NCBI GenBank assembly: GCA_021296235.1
Contig: JAGWAS010000009.1
Location: forward strand, 22,823-86,822
Direction of reading: 5' to 3'
DNA length: 64,000 nt
DNA from: Paracoccaceae bacterium
GTDB taxonomy: Bacteria > Pseudomonadota > Alphaproteobacteria > Rhodobacterales > Rhodobacteraceae
Shown here: one piece after another, positions 8,178-16,975 of the stretch
Position numbering within the stretch: position 1 is the first letter of the stretch
Layout of the letters: every line of letters begins with the position of its first letter
Notes under the pieces: model-generated
What the model was told of the DNA's origin: nothing
Databases searched by the model: none
What the model saw: the letters and a program-made list of their open reading frames with translations, nothing else
Made by a program: the position numbers and the translations under genes

Positions 8178-9721
8178 GGAATCTTGTCGGGTTGTGCAGG
8201 GGCGACATAGGGCAGCCGCGCGCGCGCCTTGGTGTCGGCGGCGCCGGCGTTGCGGATATAGCGCTGGTCGTCGTCCAGGCGAACCTTGTTGACATAGGTC
8301 GGTTCGCCACGCGTGATGCGGTGAATGGCAAGGCGGCGTTCTTGGCTGGCGCGGATCTCGGTTCGAAGCGCTTCCGGATCCCAGCCGTCAAACAGGATCT
8401 CGGTCAGTTCTGCTTCGATCGCGGTATGCTCGGGTTGTCCGGCAAGATTTGCCAGTTCCTTCGGATCGGTCGCGACATCGTACAGGAGCGAATCCTGCCC
8501 TTCGAGCCACATGAGCTTCCACTTGCCCTTTTTGACCATTCGGCTCGGCCCGGTTGAGCCATCGGCAGCAAATTCCGATATCGCCACATCGGACATGGCT
8601 GAGGTGTAACCGTTCAGCGCAGGTACCAGAGAGGCCCCGTTGCAGGGCGCGGCGTGGCCGGTGAACGCCTTGCCGGCGGCCAAATCCAGAATTGTCGGCA
8701 TCAAGTCGATGAGCGAGATGTTCTGTACCACTCGTGCCGGCTTGAAGCGCCGGGGTGCGAACACGACGAAGGGCACCCGCGCAGCCCATTCAAAGAAATG
8801 CTGTTTGAACCACATGCCGCGCTCGCCCATCATCTCGCCATGATCTGAGGTGAAGAAAACAACGGTATTGTCGGCCAACCCGGTGCGATTCAGCACATCC
8901 ATGATCTCGCCAACCTTGTCGTCAATATAGGAAATCATGCCGTAGTAGCCGTGGCGCGCCATGCGGCGGTGTTTGTCGGTGACGGTGAACAGGTGCCGTG
9001 CCTGGCAGTAATGCAGGTTGCGGCTGAGGTGATCCATCTCGTTTTCGTTAAGGGGTGCCACCGCCGGAAGTTCAATATCGTTGTGGTCGTAGCGATCCCA
9101 GTATTCCTGCCCAATGACAAAGGGAGAGTGCGGGCTGGTGAAGGAAATGGTCAGCTGAAACGGCCTGTCGTCATCCTTGCGTGCCAGATCGTAGAGCGCC
9201 TGAATCCCATGATAGGCGACCTCGTCATCGTAATCCATCTGCAGCGTTCGAACAGCTGGACCGCTTTCGGTGATTGGGGCCATGGTCAGGTTGGTGGGTC
9301 TGTATTCTCGTCCTTTCGACCAATCAACCGTCCAGGCGAAATTTGCGGGGTAGATCTCGGTCGTGTGGCGCTTTTCATAGCCGTGCAGTTGGTCAGGGCC
9401 GACAAAATGCATCTTGCCGGATAATTCGCTGCGATAGCCCATGTCACGCAGGTAATGGCAGAAGGTCGGCTGATCGGCGTGAAACTCGTTGGCGTTGTCA
9501 TACATGCCGATTGAAAACGGTAAACGCCCGGTATGCATTGAGGCCCGGGATGGTCCGCACATGGGCAGGTTGCAATAACAATTGTCAAAAACCACCCCAG
9601 CGTCCGCCAAAGCCGAGATATGCGGATCCTTCACTGTCTGATTGCCATAGGCAGAAAGCGCGCTTGCAGCCAGTTGGTCGACTTGGATCAATACGATGTT
9701 GGGAGCAGTCATCGGGTGCAT
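8174..9721 (-). CDS. betC: Choline-sulfatase-type sulfatase
   Basis: A 515-residue arylsulfatase-family enzyme that would hydrolyse choline-O-sulfate to choline and sulfate in the cytoplasm. The signature CGPSR (Cys55-Arg59) is the site converted to formylglycine. Metal ligands are seen in IVLIQVDQ at the N-terminus and TSDHGEMMGE later. The C-terminal segment with SQERRLAIHR and RYIRN matches the extra C-terminal domain of BetC-type choline sulfatases. It follows the TctC-type binding protein in one operon and preceded a choline-dehydrogenase-like gene that is now truncated. Alternative start at 9712. The substrate is inferred from family, not proven. Confidence 0.87.
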   Translation of the reverse strand: MHPMTAPNIVLIQVDQLAASALSAYGNQTVKDPHISALADAGVVFDNCYCNLPMCGPSRASMHTGRLPFSIGMYDNANEFHADQPTFCHYLRDMGYRSELSGKMHFVGPDQLHGYEKRHTTEIYPANFAWTVDWSKGREYRPTNLTMAPITESGPAVRTLQMDYDDEVAYHGIQALYDLARKDDDRPFQLTISFTSPHSPFVIGQEYWDRYDHNDIELPAVAPLNENEMDHLSRNLHYCQARHLFTVTDKHRRMARHGYYGMISYIDDKVGEIMDVLNRTGLADNTVVFFTSDHGEMMGERGMWFKQHFFEWAARVPFVVFAPRRFKPARVVQNISLIDLMPTILDLAAGKAFTGHAAPCNGASLVPALNGYTSAMSDVAISEFAADGSTGPSRMVKKGKWKLMWLEGQDSLLYDVATDPKELANLAGQPEHTAIEAELTEILFDGWDPEALRTEIRASQERRLAIHRITRGEPTYVNKVRLDDDQRYIRNAGAADTKARARLPYVAPAQPDKIP

Positions 9722-9746
9722 GTTCTTTTATGGGGGGGGAGGTGGG

Positions 9747-9766
9747 CTGACCGGCGAGCCGGTCAG
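9747..9766 (-). terminator. Intercistronic hairpin between tctC-like gene and sulfatase
   Basis: CTGACCGGC and GCCGGTCAG form a perfect 9-bp stem around a two-base centre. There is no T-run in the direction of transcription, so it is more likely an mRNA-stabilising or partially terminating hairpin that raises binding-protein over sulfatase expression. Confidence 0.5.
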
Positions 9767-9787
9767 GCTGATGTTGCTGACGGTTTG

Positions 9788-10765
9788 TTAACGAACAACC
9801 ATGCTCAGCTTGTCGGCAATCACACGGAAGGTGTTGAACTGCTGCTCGACAAAGGCGCGGGTGTCCTCGGGCGACATTACCGCGGGGATTGAGCCCAACT
9901 CGGTCGTGGCCGCGTTCCAGCTTTCGTCTTCCTTGAGGCTGGCCAGAACCGAAACCCACTTGTCAACGGCTTCCTGATCCATGCCACCGGGCCCCCAGAT
10001 ACCCGACCAGCCGATCACGGCATTGAGGTTTGGATGGCCAACCTCGGTTGCGGTGGGGGTATCGGGAATGCGGTCAACTCGCTCGGGCGTGGTAACCACC
10101 AGCGCGCGCAGTTGGCCGCTCTGAATGCCGCCGATCAGGCCCGACAGGTTATGGAAAATGAAATCGGCATTGCCGTTAATCACCGCTGCAGTCGCATTGC
10201 CGCCGCCCTTGAATGGCACGTGGATATGGGCTTCGCTGTCAACGCCCAAATCGTTAATCACGATCAGCGACGCCATGTGCAGCAGTGTGCCAACTCCGGC
10301 TGAAGAATAGGTCAACTTCTCGTCGCCCTTCAGCGCGGCTGCCAAGTCCTCGAAGGTCTGATAGGGAGAATCCGCGGCCACGGCGATGGCAAACGGGTTC
10401 AACTCGACGATACCCAGCATGGTGAATTCATCCCAAGTATAAGGGATGGTTTCGTTCATCGCCGGAACCGTGGCCTGCGAGCCGACGCGGCTCATCAGCA
10501 CCTGGTGGCCGTCCTTGGGGCCCTTGGCGACCATGGTCGAGCCTGTCACCCCGGCGGCACCAGTCTGGTTAACCACCAGAATCGTCTCTCCCAAATAGTC
10601 CACGGCTTCGTTTCCGATGATCCGCGCGGCGAGGTCAGCCGCTCCGCCCGGGCCGTAGGGAACCACAACCGTGACCGGTTTGGTCGGATAGTCCGCATTT
10701 GCGGTGCTGGCCGCTCCGAGGGCGGCGAGTCCGACCATAACGGCAATATTTCTAAGCGTTTTCAT
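9788..10765 (-). CDS. tctC: TctC-type periplasmic substrate-binding protein
   Basis: A 325-residue protein of the Bug/TctC family. It has a cleavable signal peptide (MKTLRNIAVMVGLAALG... ending ANA), then YPTKPVTVVVPYGPGGAADLAAR, the diagnostic ligand-binding start of this family. It captures a solute in the periplasm for the TctAB permease encoded divergently at 12083-14106. The ATG at 10765 is chosen because it begins the signal peptide; an upstream extension of the frame has no such feature. Neighbouring sulfatase and phosphoesterase genes suggest choline-O-sulfate or a related zwitterion as ligand, which would be unusual for a family known mainly for carboxylates. Confidence 0.9.
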   Translation of the reverse strand: MKTLRNIAVMVGLAALGAASTANADYPTKPVTVVVPYGPGGAADLAARIIGNEAVDYLGETILVVNQTGAAGVTGSTMVAKGPKDGHQVLMSRVGSQATVPAMNETIPYTWDEFTMLGIVELNPFAIAVAADSPYQTFEDLAAALKGDEKLTYSSAGVGTLLHMASLIVINDLGVDSEAHIHVPFKGGGNATAAVINGNADFIFHNLSGLIGGIQSGQLRALVVTTPERVDRIPDTPTATEVGHPNLNAVIGWSGIWGPGGMDQEAVDKWVSVLASLKEDESWNAATTELGSIPAVMSPEDTRAFVEQQFNTFRVIADKLSMVVR

Positions 10766-10851
10766 AAGATTACCTCTCTGTTCGCTTCTCAGGTGTCTGG
10801 TTTTTCCTGTTAATTGTTGCGGCATCACGTTGTTTAAGGTGGCATTATATG

Positions 10852-10876
10852 TTATTTGCTTACAGAAAGTAAATAA
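10852..10876 (+). promoter_or_regulatory. Candidate ROK repressor operator
   Basis: TTATTTGCTT (10852-10861) and AAGTAAATAA (10867-10876) are inverted repeats with one mismatch and a five-base spacer. They lie 16 bases before the ROK gene and in the divergent region that also serves the tctC-sulfatase operon. AT-rich palindromes of this kind are typical for NagC/XylR-type ROK repressors. Confidence 0.55.
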
Positions 10877-10892
10877 AATTTATGGACAACCC

Positions 10893-12086
10893 ATGAAGCT
10901 GCAAAAGATTGATCAGGACCAAGGGGCCCGAAACCGAACCCGAGTGATCGCCGAACTTTTACGGCGGCCCGGCTTGTCGCGCACGGATATCGGGAACGCG
11001 GTTGGGTTAAACGTTGCCAGCGTTTCACGCATCACCCGCGACCTGATCAATGCCGGTCTGGTGCGTGAAACTGACCCGTTCGGGCCAAGGGGGCGTCCGG
11101 GGCGGCGCTTTGTCGGTCTGGCGTCTCGGGGTGAGGGCGGAGCGGTTATCGGGATCGGTATCAATGCGTTTCGCCAGTCGGTTACTCTTGCTGATCTGGA
11201 AAACCGGAAAGTCGCGGAATGGATTTCGCAGGAAACGCCCGACGAAAACGGCGAGGAGTTCATTGGAATCTGCCTTAACAAGGCGCGCGACATGGTGCGC
11301 GAACATATCCCCGAGCGGAACCGCTTTTTCGGCGTCGGCATCGCGGTCGCTGCGGAGCTGAACAAGGAACGTGGCGAGATCCTGAGCGCTCCGGTTTTTG
11401 GCTGGACAAAGCCGATTGCTGCGGCGGACATGGTGCGCGAATTGCTGGACGCCCCCTTGGTTCTCGACACACCGTCGTCGGCGATCAACAAGGCCGAAGC
11501 CGATCACGGGCTGGGTCAGGGGGTGGCAAACCTGATCACGCTTCACTGCTCTTTACGCTTCGGCATCGGTGTGCGCCATATGGGCGACAATGGAAACACG
11601 GTACAGGAATTCGGCCGAGTGCTGACCCAAAGCAAGGCCCCAGATGGCAGCAAGCGCAATCTTTCCGAAGCTTGTGGTGGATTGTCGATTCTCAAGGCGA
11701 TCCGTGGCGCCGAGTCCCTGGTGGGTCACTCGGATGCAGCGCTTAGTGCGATGCTCCTCGAAGATATCGAACGCGCGCAGAACGACTCGCAGACCTTGGC
11801 TCTTTTTCGTGAAAATGGCCAGCGCACGGCGCAATATCTCTCGCTGGTTCTGGATTTGTGCCAGCCCGACCGAATCCTTCTGGCTGGGCCGCTGGCCAAA
11901 TCGGGCGATTACGTATCCGGGTTCGAACAGGCGCTTCCGCAGTGCGTCAGCAACTCCAACCACGTGCCGGACATTCATTGTTCCGACATGACACCTACAG
12001 GCGCGAGCCGCTGGTTGGCGCTGCATGGCAATGTGGCAAAGGGTAATCTGGACCTTGACGCCCTGAGACAGGAGACTGCCGCATGA
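10893..12086 (+). CDS. ROK-family transcriptional regulator
   Basis: A 397-residue protein with an N-terminal winged helix (LSRTDIGNAVGLNVASVSRITRDL at about 30-55, cut here to its core SRTDIG...VSRIT) and a C-terminal ROK sugar-kinase-like domain. The kinase catalytic Asp motif and the zinc-binding CxCGxxGC motif are not visible, so it acts as a ligand-sensing repressor, not a kinase. The start ATG 10893 follows an AT-rich palindrome. Its stop overlaps the tctB start (ATGA). It probably controls both this operon and the divergent tctC-sulfatase operon. Confidence 0.87.
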   Translation: MKLQKIDQDQGARNRTRVIAELLRRPGLSRTDIGNAVGLNVASVSRITRDLINAGLVRETDPFGPRGRPGRRFVGLASRGEGGAVIGIGINAFRQSVTLADLENRKVAEWISQETPDENGEEFIGICLNKARDMVREHIPERNRFFGVGIAVAAELNKERGEILSAPVFGWTKPIAAADMVRELLDAPLVLDTPSSAINKAEADHGLGQGVANLITLHCSLRFGIGVRHMGDNGNTVQEFGRVLTQSKAPDGSKRNLSEACGGLSILKAIRGAESLVGHSDAALSAMLLEDIERAQNDSQTLALFRENGQRTAQYLSLVLDLCQPDRILLAGPLAKSGDYVSGFEQALPQCVSNSNHVPDIHCSDMTPTGASRWLALHGNVAKGNLDLDALRQETAA

Positions 12087-12589
12087 ATTCCGATCGTCGC
12101 CGAGATCTTGCCGCTGCGTTGGTGTTTCTGACAATTTGGCTGGGGATGGTCCTTTACCTGATCCCCCAAGGCGTTGCCGTGCCCGGATCGATCAAAGTCG
12201 CCGCCCTTTCGCCGGATTTTTGGCCAAGGCTCGTCGCCTATGGCGCCATCGCTGCGTCGGTCTTTCTGCTGGTCGAGACGTTGACCATGCAACAGCCGCA
12301 TCTCGACGAGGAAGAGGCCGAAGATGCCGCACAATATCAGTTGGCCACCTTGCCCGCCACGCTGCGCATTTTGGTGCTCGTCGCCGCACTCTTTGCATTC
12401 TACGCCAGCTTGACGACGCTGGGTGTTGTCGCAGCCTCGGTGGTTCTGATCTTTGCCATGATGCTGTTCTTTGGCGAGCGCAAGCTGTGGCTGGTCGCAC
12501 TTCTAAGCGTTGCGTTGCCGGTGCTTTTGTATCTGTTTTTCAGATACGTGGCCTCGGTACCCATCCCCCTTGGCATATTCGAAAACTGA
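12083..12589 (+). CDS. tctB: TctB-type small permease subunit
   Basis: A 168-residue membrane protein with four hydrophobic segments, at about 10-28, 43-65, 95-120 and 125-155, the standard TctB topology. It is the small integral membrane subunit of a tripartite tricarboxylate transporter-type uptake system and works with TctA (next gene) and the TctC-type binding protein encoded on the other strand. Start and the ROK stop overlap by four bases. Confidence 0.87.
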   Translation: MNSDRRRDLAAALVFLTIWLGMVLYLIPQGVAVPGSIKVAALSPDFWPRLVAYGAIAASVFLLVETLTMQQPHLDEEEAEDAAQYQLATLPATLRILVLVAALFAFYASLTTLGVVAASVVLIFAMMLFFGERKLWLVALLSVALPVLLYLFFRYVASVPIPLGIFEN

Positions 12590-12600
12590 AGGGCTAATCC

Positions 12601-14106
12601 ATGGATATCATTCTAGAAGCCTTCTCGGTCTTTCTATCCTGGCAGAATCTGCTGGTTGTCGGCATTGGTGTCGCTATTGGCACGGTAATCGGCGCGATCC
12701 CGGGCATGACCACACCGATGGGCGTGGCCCTGGCATTGCCCTTTACATTCACCATGTCGCCGGTCACTGGCATTTTGTTGTTGCTGGGCGTCTACAAGGG
12801 CGGCCTGTATGGCGGGTCGATCACTGCCATCCTGATCAAGACACCGGGTACGCCCGCAGCAAGTTGCACGGTGCTCGACGGCTACCCGCTCAGCCAGAAG
12901 GGCGATGCGCGCAAGGCGCTGGACATTGCACTTTATGCCTCCTGCACCGCGGATCTGATCTCAAACCTGTCGCTCATTCTATTCGCAGGCGTCCTGGCCA
13001 GTTTCGCCCTGCGTTTTGGCCCGCCGGAGTTCTTTACCCTGATCGTCTTTTCCCTGACTATCATCGCCGGGGTTTCGGGCCCCAGCTTGGCCAAGGGGAT
13101 CCTATCGGCTTGTTTTGGGCTAATGCTGGCCACCATTGGGCTTGATCTGGTCTACGGGACCGAACGGTTTATCTTCGGCGATTACCGCCTGATGGCGGGG
13201 CTCAATTTCATACCCGTTCTGATCGGTCTCTTTGCTCTGCCCGAGATCATCGACCGCGCCGCGCGCCGCGCCCGTCCGGGCGGGTTGCGGTCTCAGAATC
13301 TTGGCATCGGCGCGACCTTGGCCGACTATCTGAAGGTGCTGAAATCCACCATACGCGGTAGCATATTTGGAGTGATCTTGGGTGCGATCCCCGGTATTGG
13401 CGGGGCGCCGGCTGCGTTCCTTTCCTATTCCGAGGCGCGTCGCAACTCGAAAAACCCCGAGAAATTTGGCAAGGGTGAGATTGAGGGTGTTGCCGCCGCG
13501 GAGGCCGGAAACAACGGTGTCGCAGGCGCGACAATGATCCCGCTTCTGGCGCTTGGCATTCCCGGCGACGTGATCACCGCCGTTATCCTCGGGGCCTTCA
13601 TGATTCACGGGCTGCGCCCTGGCCCGATCCTCTTTGAACAGAACCTGCCGATGATCTACGCGCTATTCATGGGAATCCTGCTGAGTTCAGCCTATCTGCT
13701 GTTGGTTGGCAAGGTGGCGATCCACTTCTTCAGCCGCGTGGCGACGGTGCCCAACCGCATACTTTATCCGATCGTCTTCGTGCTGTGTGTCTACGGCGCC
13801 TATGCGGTGAACAACAACCTATTCGACGTCCTCGTGATGTTGGTGATGGGGTTGGTGGGTTATGGAATGCTCAGACTCGATATGCCCGTCGCTCCATTCC
13901 TCATTGCTTATGTACTGGGCCCATTGCTGGAGGATAATTTTCGTCAGTCGCTGCTGATCGCTGATGGAGACAACACCATCTTCTTCCGCAACGCCATTTG
14001 CATCACCTTTTGGATCCTCACCTGTTTGTCGCTTTTCGTACTGATCCGAAGCCGTATCCAAGCCGCGCGCACCGGCAAGGCGTCGGTGCTGACCACGGGG
14101 GGATAG
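12601..14106 (+). CDS. tctA: TctA-type large permease subunit
   Basis: A 501-residue protein with about twelve hydrophobic segments. Two copies of the family motif are visible: GAIPGMTTPMG near residue 35 and GAIPGIGGAPAA near residue 260, the inverted-repeat signature of DUF112/TctA proteins. It forms the ion-coupled channel for solute uptake with TctB and the binding protein. The gene begins eleven bases after tctB and is followed after two bases by the phosphoesterase gene, so the run is a single operon. Confidence 0.92.
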   Translation: MDIILEAFSVFLSWQNLLVVGIGVAIGTVIGAIPGMTTPMGVALALPFTFTMSPVTGILLLLGVYKGGLYGGSITAILIKTPGTPAASCTVLDGYPLSQKGDARKALDIALYASCTADLISNLSLILFAGVLASFALRFGPPEFFTLIVFSLTIIAGVSGPSLAKGILSACFGLMLATIGLDLVYGTERFIFGDYRLMAGLNFIPVLIGLFALPEIIDRAARRARPGGLRSQNLGIGATLADYLKVLKSTIRGSIFGVILGAIPGIGGAPAAFLSYSEARRNSKNPEKFGKGEIEGVAAAEAGNNGVAGATMIPLLALGIPGDVITAVILGAFMIHGLRPGPILFEQNLPMIYALFMGILLSSAYLLLVGKVAIHFFSRVATVPNRILYPIVFVLCVYGAYAVNNNLFDVLVMLVMGLVGYGMLRLDMPVAPFLIAYVLGPLLEDNFRQSLLIADGDNTIFFRNAICITFWILTCLSLFVLIRSRIQAARTGKASVLTTGG

Positions 14107-14108
14107 GC

Positions 14109-15905
14109 ATGGCCCGCAGCCGCGAGGATCTGGGAGAACGCCTTTTCACATTTGCGGTGATATCCGACACCCATGTGAACCCGGATGACGACAACAGCAA
14201 CTCGCCCTTCCCGGTGAACGCCAGCGCCAATCGGCGGTTTCGTCATGTGATCGCTGATCTGAATCGGCGTGAGGTTGATTTCGTGATCCATTTGGGCGAT
14301 CTGGTGCATCCAGTCCCGGATACCGGCAACCCATATGCAGCCGCAGTGCAAGCCTATCGGGCCATTGAGGCCGATCTGCATGTGCCCATAACCCATGTGC
14401 CGGGCAACCATGACATCGGCGACACCCCGGTCAGAGGCGCACCCGCCAGCCCCGCGACCGAGGCAACGATCGCTATTTGGACACAGGAATTCGGCGCCCA
14501 GTATCAGGCGTTTTCGCATGGGAATATCCGGTTCATCCTTCTGAACACGCAACTGATCAATTCGGGCCTGCCCGACGAGGCGCGCCAGCGCCAATGGATT
14601 GAGACAGAACTGAACGCTGCTGAAGGCCGGGTCATGCTAATGCTGCACCACCCGCCATACCTTTGTTTATCGGATGAGTCGTGCCACTATGACAACACCG
14701 ACCCGCCCGGGCGTGAATGGCTGCTGGGCCTGCTTGAACGCCACGAGGTCGAGGCCATGTTTGCCGGTCACGCCCATAATTTCTGGTATGATCGGCTGGG
14801 AAAGACCGACTACTACCTCACCCCCTCCACATGTTTCGTGCGGCAGGATTACTCGGAGATGCACCGCAGTCCACCGCCCGAAGACAGTGAATTCGGCCGC
14901 GATGACCGGGCCAAGCTGGGTTATTTCATTGTGCGGGTCTTCGAAGCCGGGCACAGCGTGCAGTTTGTCCGCAGTTTTGGCGCGGAACTTGCGGAGGGGG
15001 ACAATCCCGCGCCGGTGCGTGAGCTAGCATTGCCGCCGGTTGAAAATACAACCCCCTGGATCGGTTTTGACCTGCGCCAGAACTGGGCCGAGATCGCAGA
15101 GGTTCCGCCCTCGGGCGGGCTGGACGAATTCGACCGCAAGCTCGTGCGTAACGATTATCCGCTCTTGGCGCTGATCGAGATGGGCATACGCGATATCCGC
15201 ATTCCTTTGGCCGATCTGCGCGACCCGATGCGATCGCAACGGCTGCGGGCACTTAACCACCTTGGAATCCGCCCGACGATCTTCGGCTTTGGCGTTCCTT
15301 CGGAAGAGGATCTGGCACTGGTCAGCGATAGTCGGGATTGCCTGCGCGATTGGGAAATGACCATCGACTGGCCCACGCTTTGGGCAATGCGGGACAAAAT
15401 CGCCATGGCTCATGACCGCACAGGCTTGCCAGTCTACCTGTCGCGGATGCGCTCGAAGCGCGACCTGCCCACCGGGTCGCTCTATTTCCACGTCATCAAC
15501 CACGGCTTTACCCTGACGGACGCGTCGCAGCTTGATGAGTTGGCCGCGAAGGCCTTTCCCGGTGTAAAGGGTGCCGTCTTCCGCCTGGGAAACCAGATGC
15601 ACATCGCCGAAACCCTGACAGCGATTGACAAGATTGCTTCCGAGAGGGGCCTCAGGGCCTCAACCCACCTGCGCGTCGCGGGCGACAATCCGGCGGAGAC
15701 GCATCTGGATCAGGACCAGACCTGCGTGCGTGTCGCTCAGGCGCTGGCAGCCGCGCCTGGCCTTACCGCAACTCGCATATTCTGCGATACACTGATCGAT
15801 AATGACCGAGGCTATTTCCCGCGTCCCGGTGCCATCGACCGGACGGGCAATCCAAACCGGCTTTTTGATATCGTCCGCGTTGCGCACATGAATGCGGAGC
15901 GGTAG
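14109..15905 (+). CDS. Metallophosphoesterase with long unassigned C-terminal domain
   Basis: A 598-residue protein. Residues 1-300 carry the calcineurin-like motifs in order: SDTHVN (Asp20, His22), HLGDLV, GNHD, HHPP and GHAHNFW, which bind two metal ions and hydrolyse phosphomonoesters or diesters. No signal peptide is seen. Residues about 330-598 have no catalytic motif I recognise; repeated beta-alpha-like stretches (such as GIRDIRIPLADL and GIRPTIFGFG) suggest a TIM-barrel-like domain. Placement between TctA and a TauE exporter suggests it acts on the imported compound, perhaps a phosphodiester-linked choline analogue. That role is inference. Confidence 0.8.
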   Translation: MARSREDLGERLFTFAVISDTHVNPDDDNSNSPFPVNASANRRFRHVIADLNRREVDFVIHLGDLVHPVPDTGNPYAAAVQAYRAIEADLHVPITHVPGNHDIGDTPVRGAPASPATEATIAIWTQEFGAQYQAFSHGNIRFILLNTQLINSGLPDEARQRQWIETELNAAEGRVMLMLHHPPYLCLSDESCHYDNTDPPGREWLLGLLERHEVEAMFAGHAHNFWYDRLGKTDYYLTPSTCFVRQDYSEMHRSPPPEDSEFGRDDRAKLGYFIVRVFEAGHSVQFVRSFGAELAEGDNPAPVRELALPPVENTTPWIGFDLRQNWAEIAEVPPSGGLDEFDRKLVRNDYPLLALIEMGIRDIRIPLADLRDPMRSQRLRALNHLGIRPTIFGFGVPSEEDLALVSDSRDCLRDWEMTIDWPTLWAMRDKIAMAHDRTGLPVYLSRMRSKRDLPTGSLYFHVINHGFTLTDASQLDELAAKAFPGVKGAVFRLGNQMHIAETLTAIDKIASERGLRASTHLRVAGDNPAETHLDQDQTCVRVAQALAAAPGLTATRIFCDTLIDNDRGYFPRPGAIDRTGNPNRLFDIVRVAHMNAER

Positions 15906-15916
15906 CTTGACGGCAG

Positions 15917-16675
15917 ATGGCCGCTCCCATGCCTGAGCATTCAGAAATCACGCTGCTAATAGGCCTGTTTTTTGGCGCCGGGATCGTCAAGGGTTTTTTC
16001 GGCATCGGAATTCCGCCCATCCTTCTGGGAGTTCTGACGTTCATCTATGATCCGCGCCAGGCACTGGCGCTGATGTTGATCCCAATCGTGGCCAGCAATG
16101 CGCGGCAGGCGTTGGTGGGTATCTCCCCGTTTGAGATCCTGAAAAAACACGTCTGGTTTCTGCCGGTCTCTTCGCTGACAATCTTTGTTACGGCCTATGT
16201 AAGCGGAGGGGTCGCAACCTCCATCCTCTTGACCCTGACCGGCGCGGCAATGTCGCTGTTCGCAATTACCTCGTTAATCGATCGGGCCCCGCCAATCGGC
16301 ACGGCATGGCTTGTTCCCGCGCAGCTCATGTCCGGTGTGCTGAGTGGGCTTCTGGGTGGGATGAGCGGCATTTGGGGACCGCCGATGATGATCTATCTCT
16401 TCGCGCTTCGCCTACCAAAGGCTGAGCTGATTCAAACCATCGGCGTGTTCTTCTTTCTCCTCTCGGTATTCATGGCTCTCGGTGTCGCGGCGGTGGGCGA
16501 TATGTCGAAGTCCACCGTCGCCCTTGCGTTGGCACTGATTGTCCCGGTTTTCATCGGAATGGCCATCGGCGAGGCCATGAGGAAAAATTTGGACGACGCC
16601 CGCTTCCTACGTTGGCTCCTCATCATGTTTCTGGCTCTTGGGTTGAATCTTATTCGCCGTGGTGTCTTGGGTTAA
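15917..16675 (+). CDS. TauE/SafE-family membrane transporter
   Basis: A 252-residue membrane protein with seven to eight hydrophobic segments. FFGAGIVKGFFGIGIPPILL near residue 20 and LLGGMSGIWGPPMMIYLFA near 150 are the two glycine-rich half-motifs of the sulfite exporter family. Proteins of this family export sulfite, sulfoacetate or other sulfur anions. As the last gene of an operon next to a sulfatase, it may remove inorganic sulfur anion made in the cell. A start at the second methionine (15929) is also possible. Confidence 0.85.
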   Translation: MAAPMPEHSEITLLIGLFFGAGIVKGFFGIGIPPILLGVLTFIYDPRQALALMLIPIVASNARQALVGISPFEILKKHVWFLPVSSLTIFVTAYVSGGVATSILLTLTGAAMSLFAITSLIDRAPPIGTAWLVPAQLMSGVLSGLLGGMSGIWGPPMMIYLFALRLPKAELIQTIGVFFFLLSVFMALGVAAVGDMSKSTVALALALIVPVFIGMAIGEAMRKNLDDARFLRWLLIMFLALGLNLIRRGVLG

Positions 16676-16975
16676 GGGAGTAAAGACCAACAAGATCAGA
16701 GTAAGAAAAATGCCATGACCCCGGAATAGCCAAAAGGGTGGTCGCGCAGAAGTGCCTTCTTCGAGCCAGCGCAATTGCGCGCTCATGTATCGCCGGTGTC
16801 AGACCTGCGTTCATCGTCCGCTTAGGCGGAAACCTTGATGAAAGGGTCCACTTCGGAACCGATTTGCCGAGTGACCACCGCATCAGCCGAGCGGTTTCCG
16901 TGCAATCCTTGGGTCAGGATGACGACGGTCATGCGGCGCTTCGGATTTCCATGAAGCGAAGGGATGGCCGGTGAA
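16676..16975. other. Intergenic stretch with a possible gene remnant
   Basis: No intact gene. On the minus strand, about 16822-16960 reads RRMTVVILTQGLHGNR and SEVDPFIKVSA before a stop, which looks like the C-terminus of a lost protein, but I do not recognise the family. It separates the TauE gene from the convergent acyl-CoA synthetase. Confidence 0.35.
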
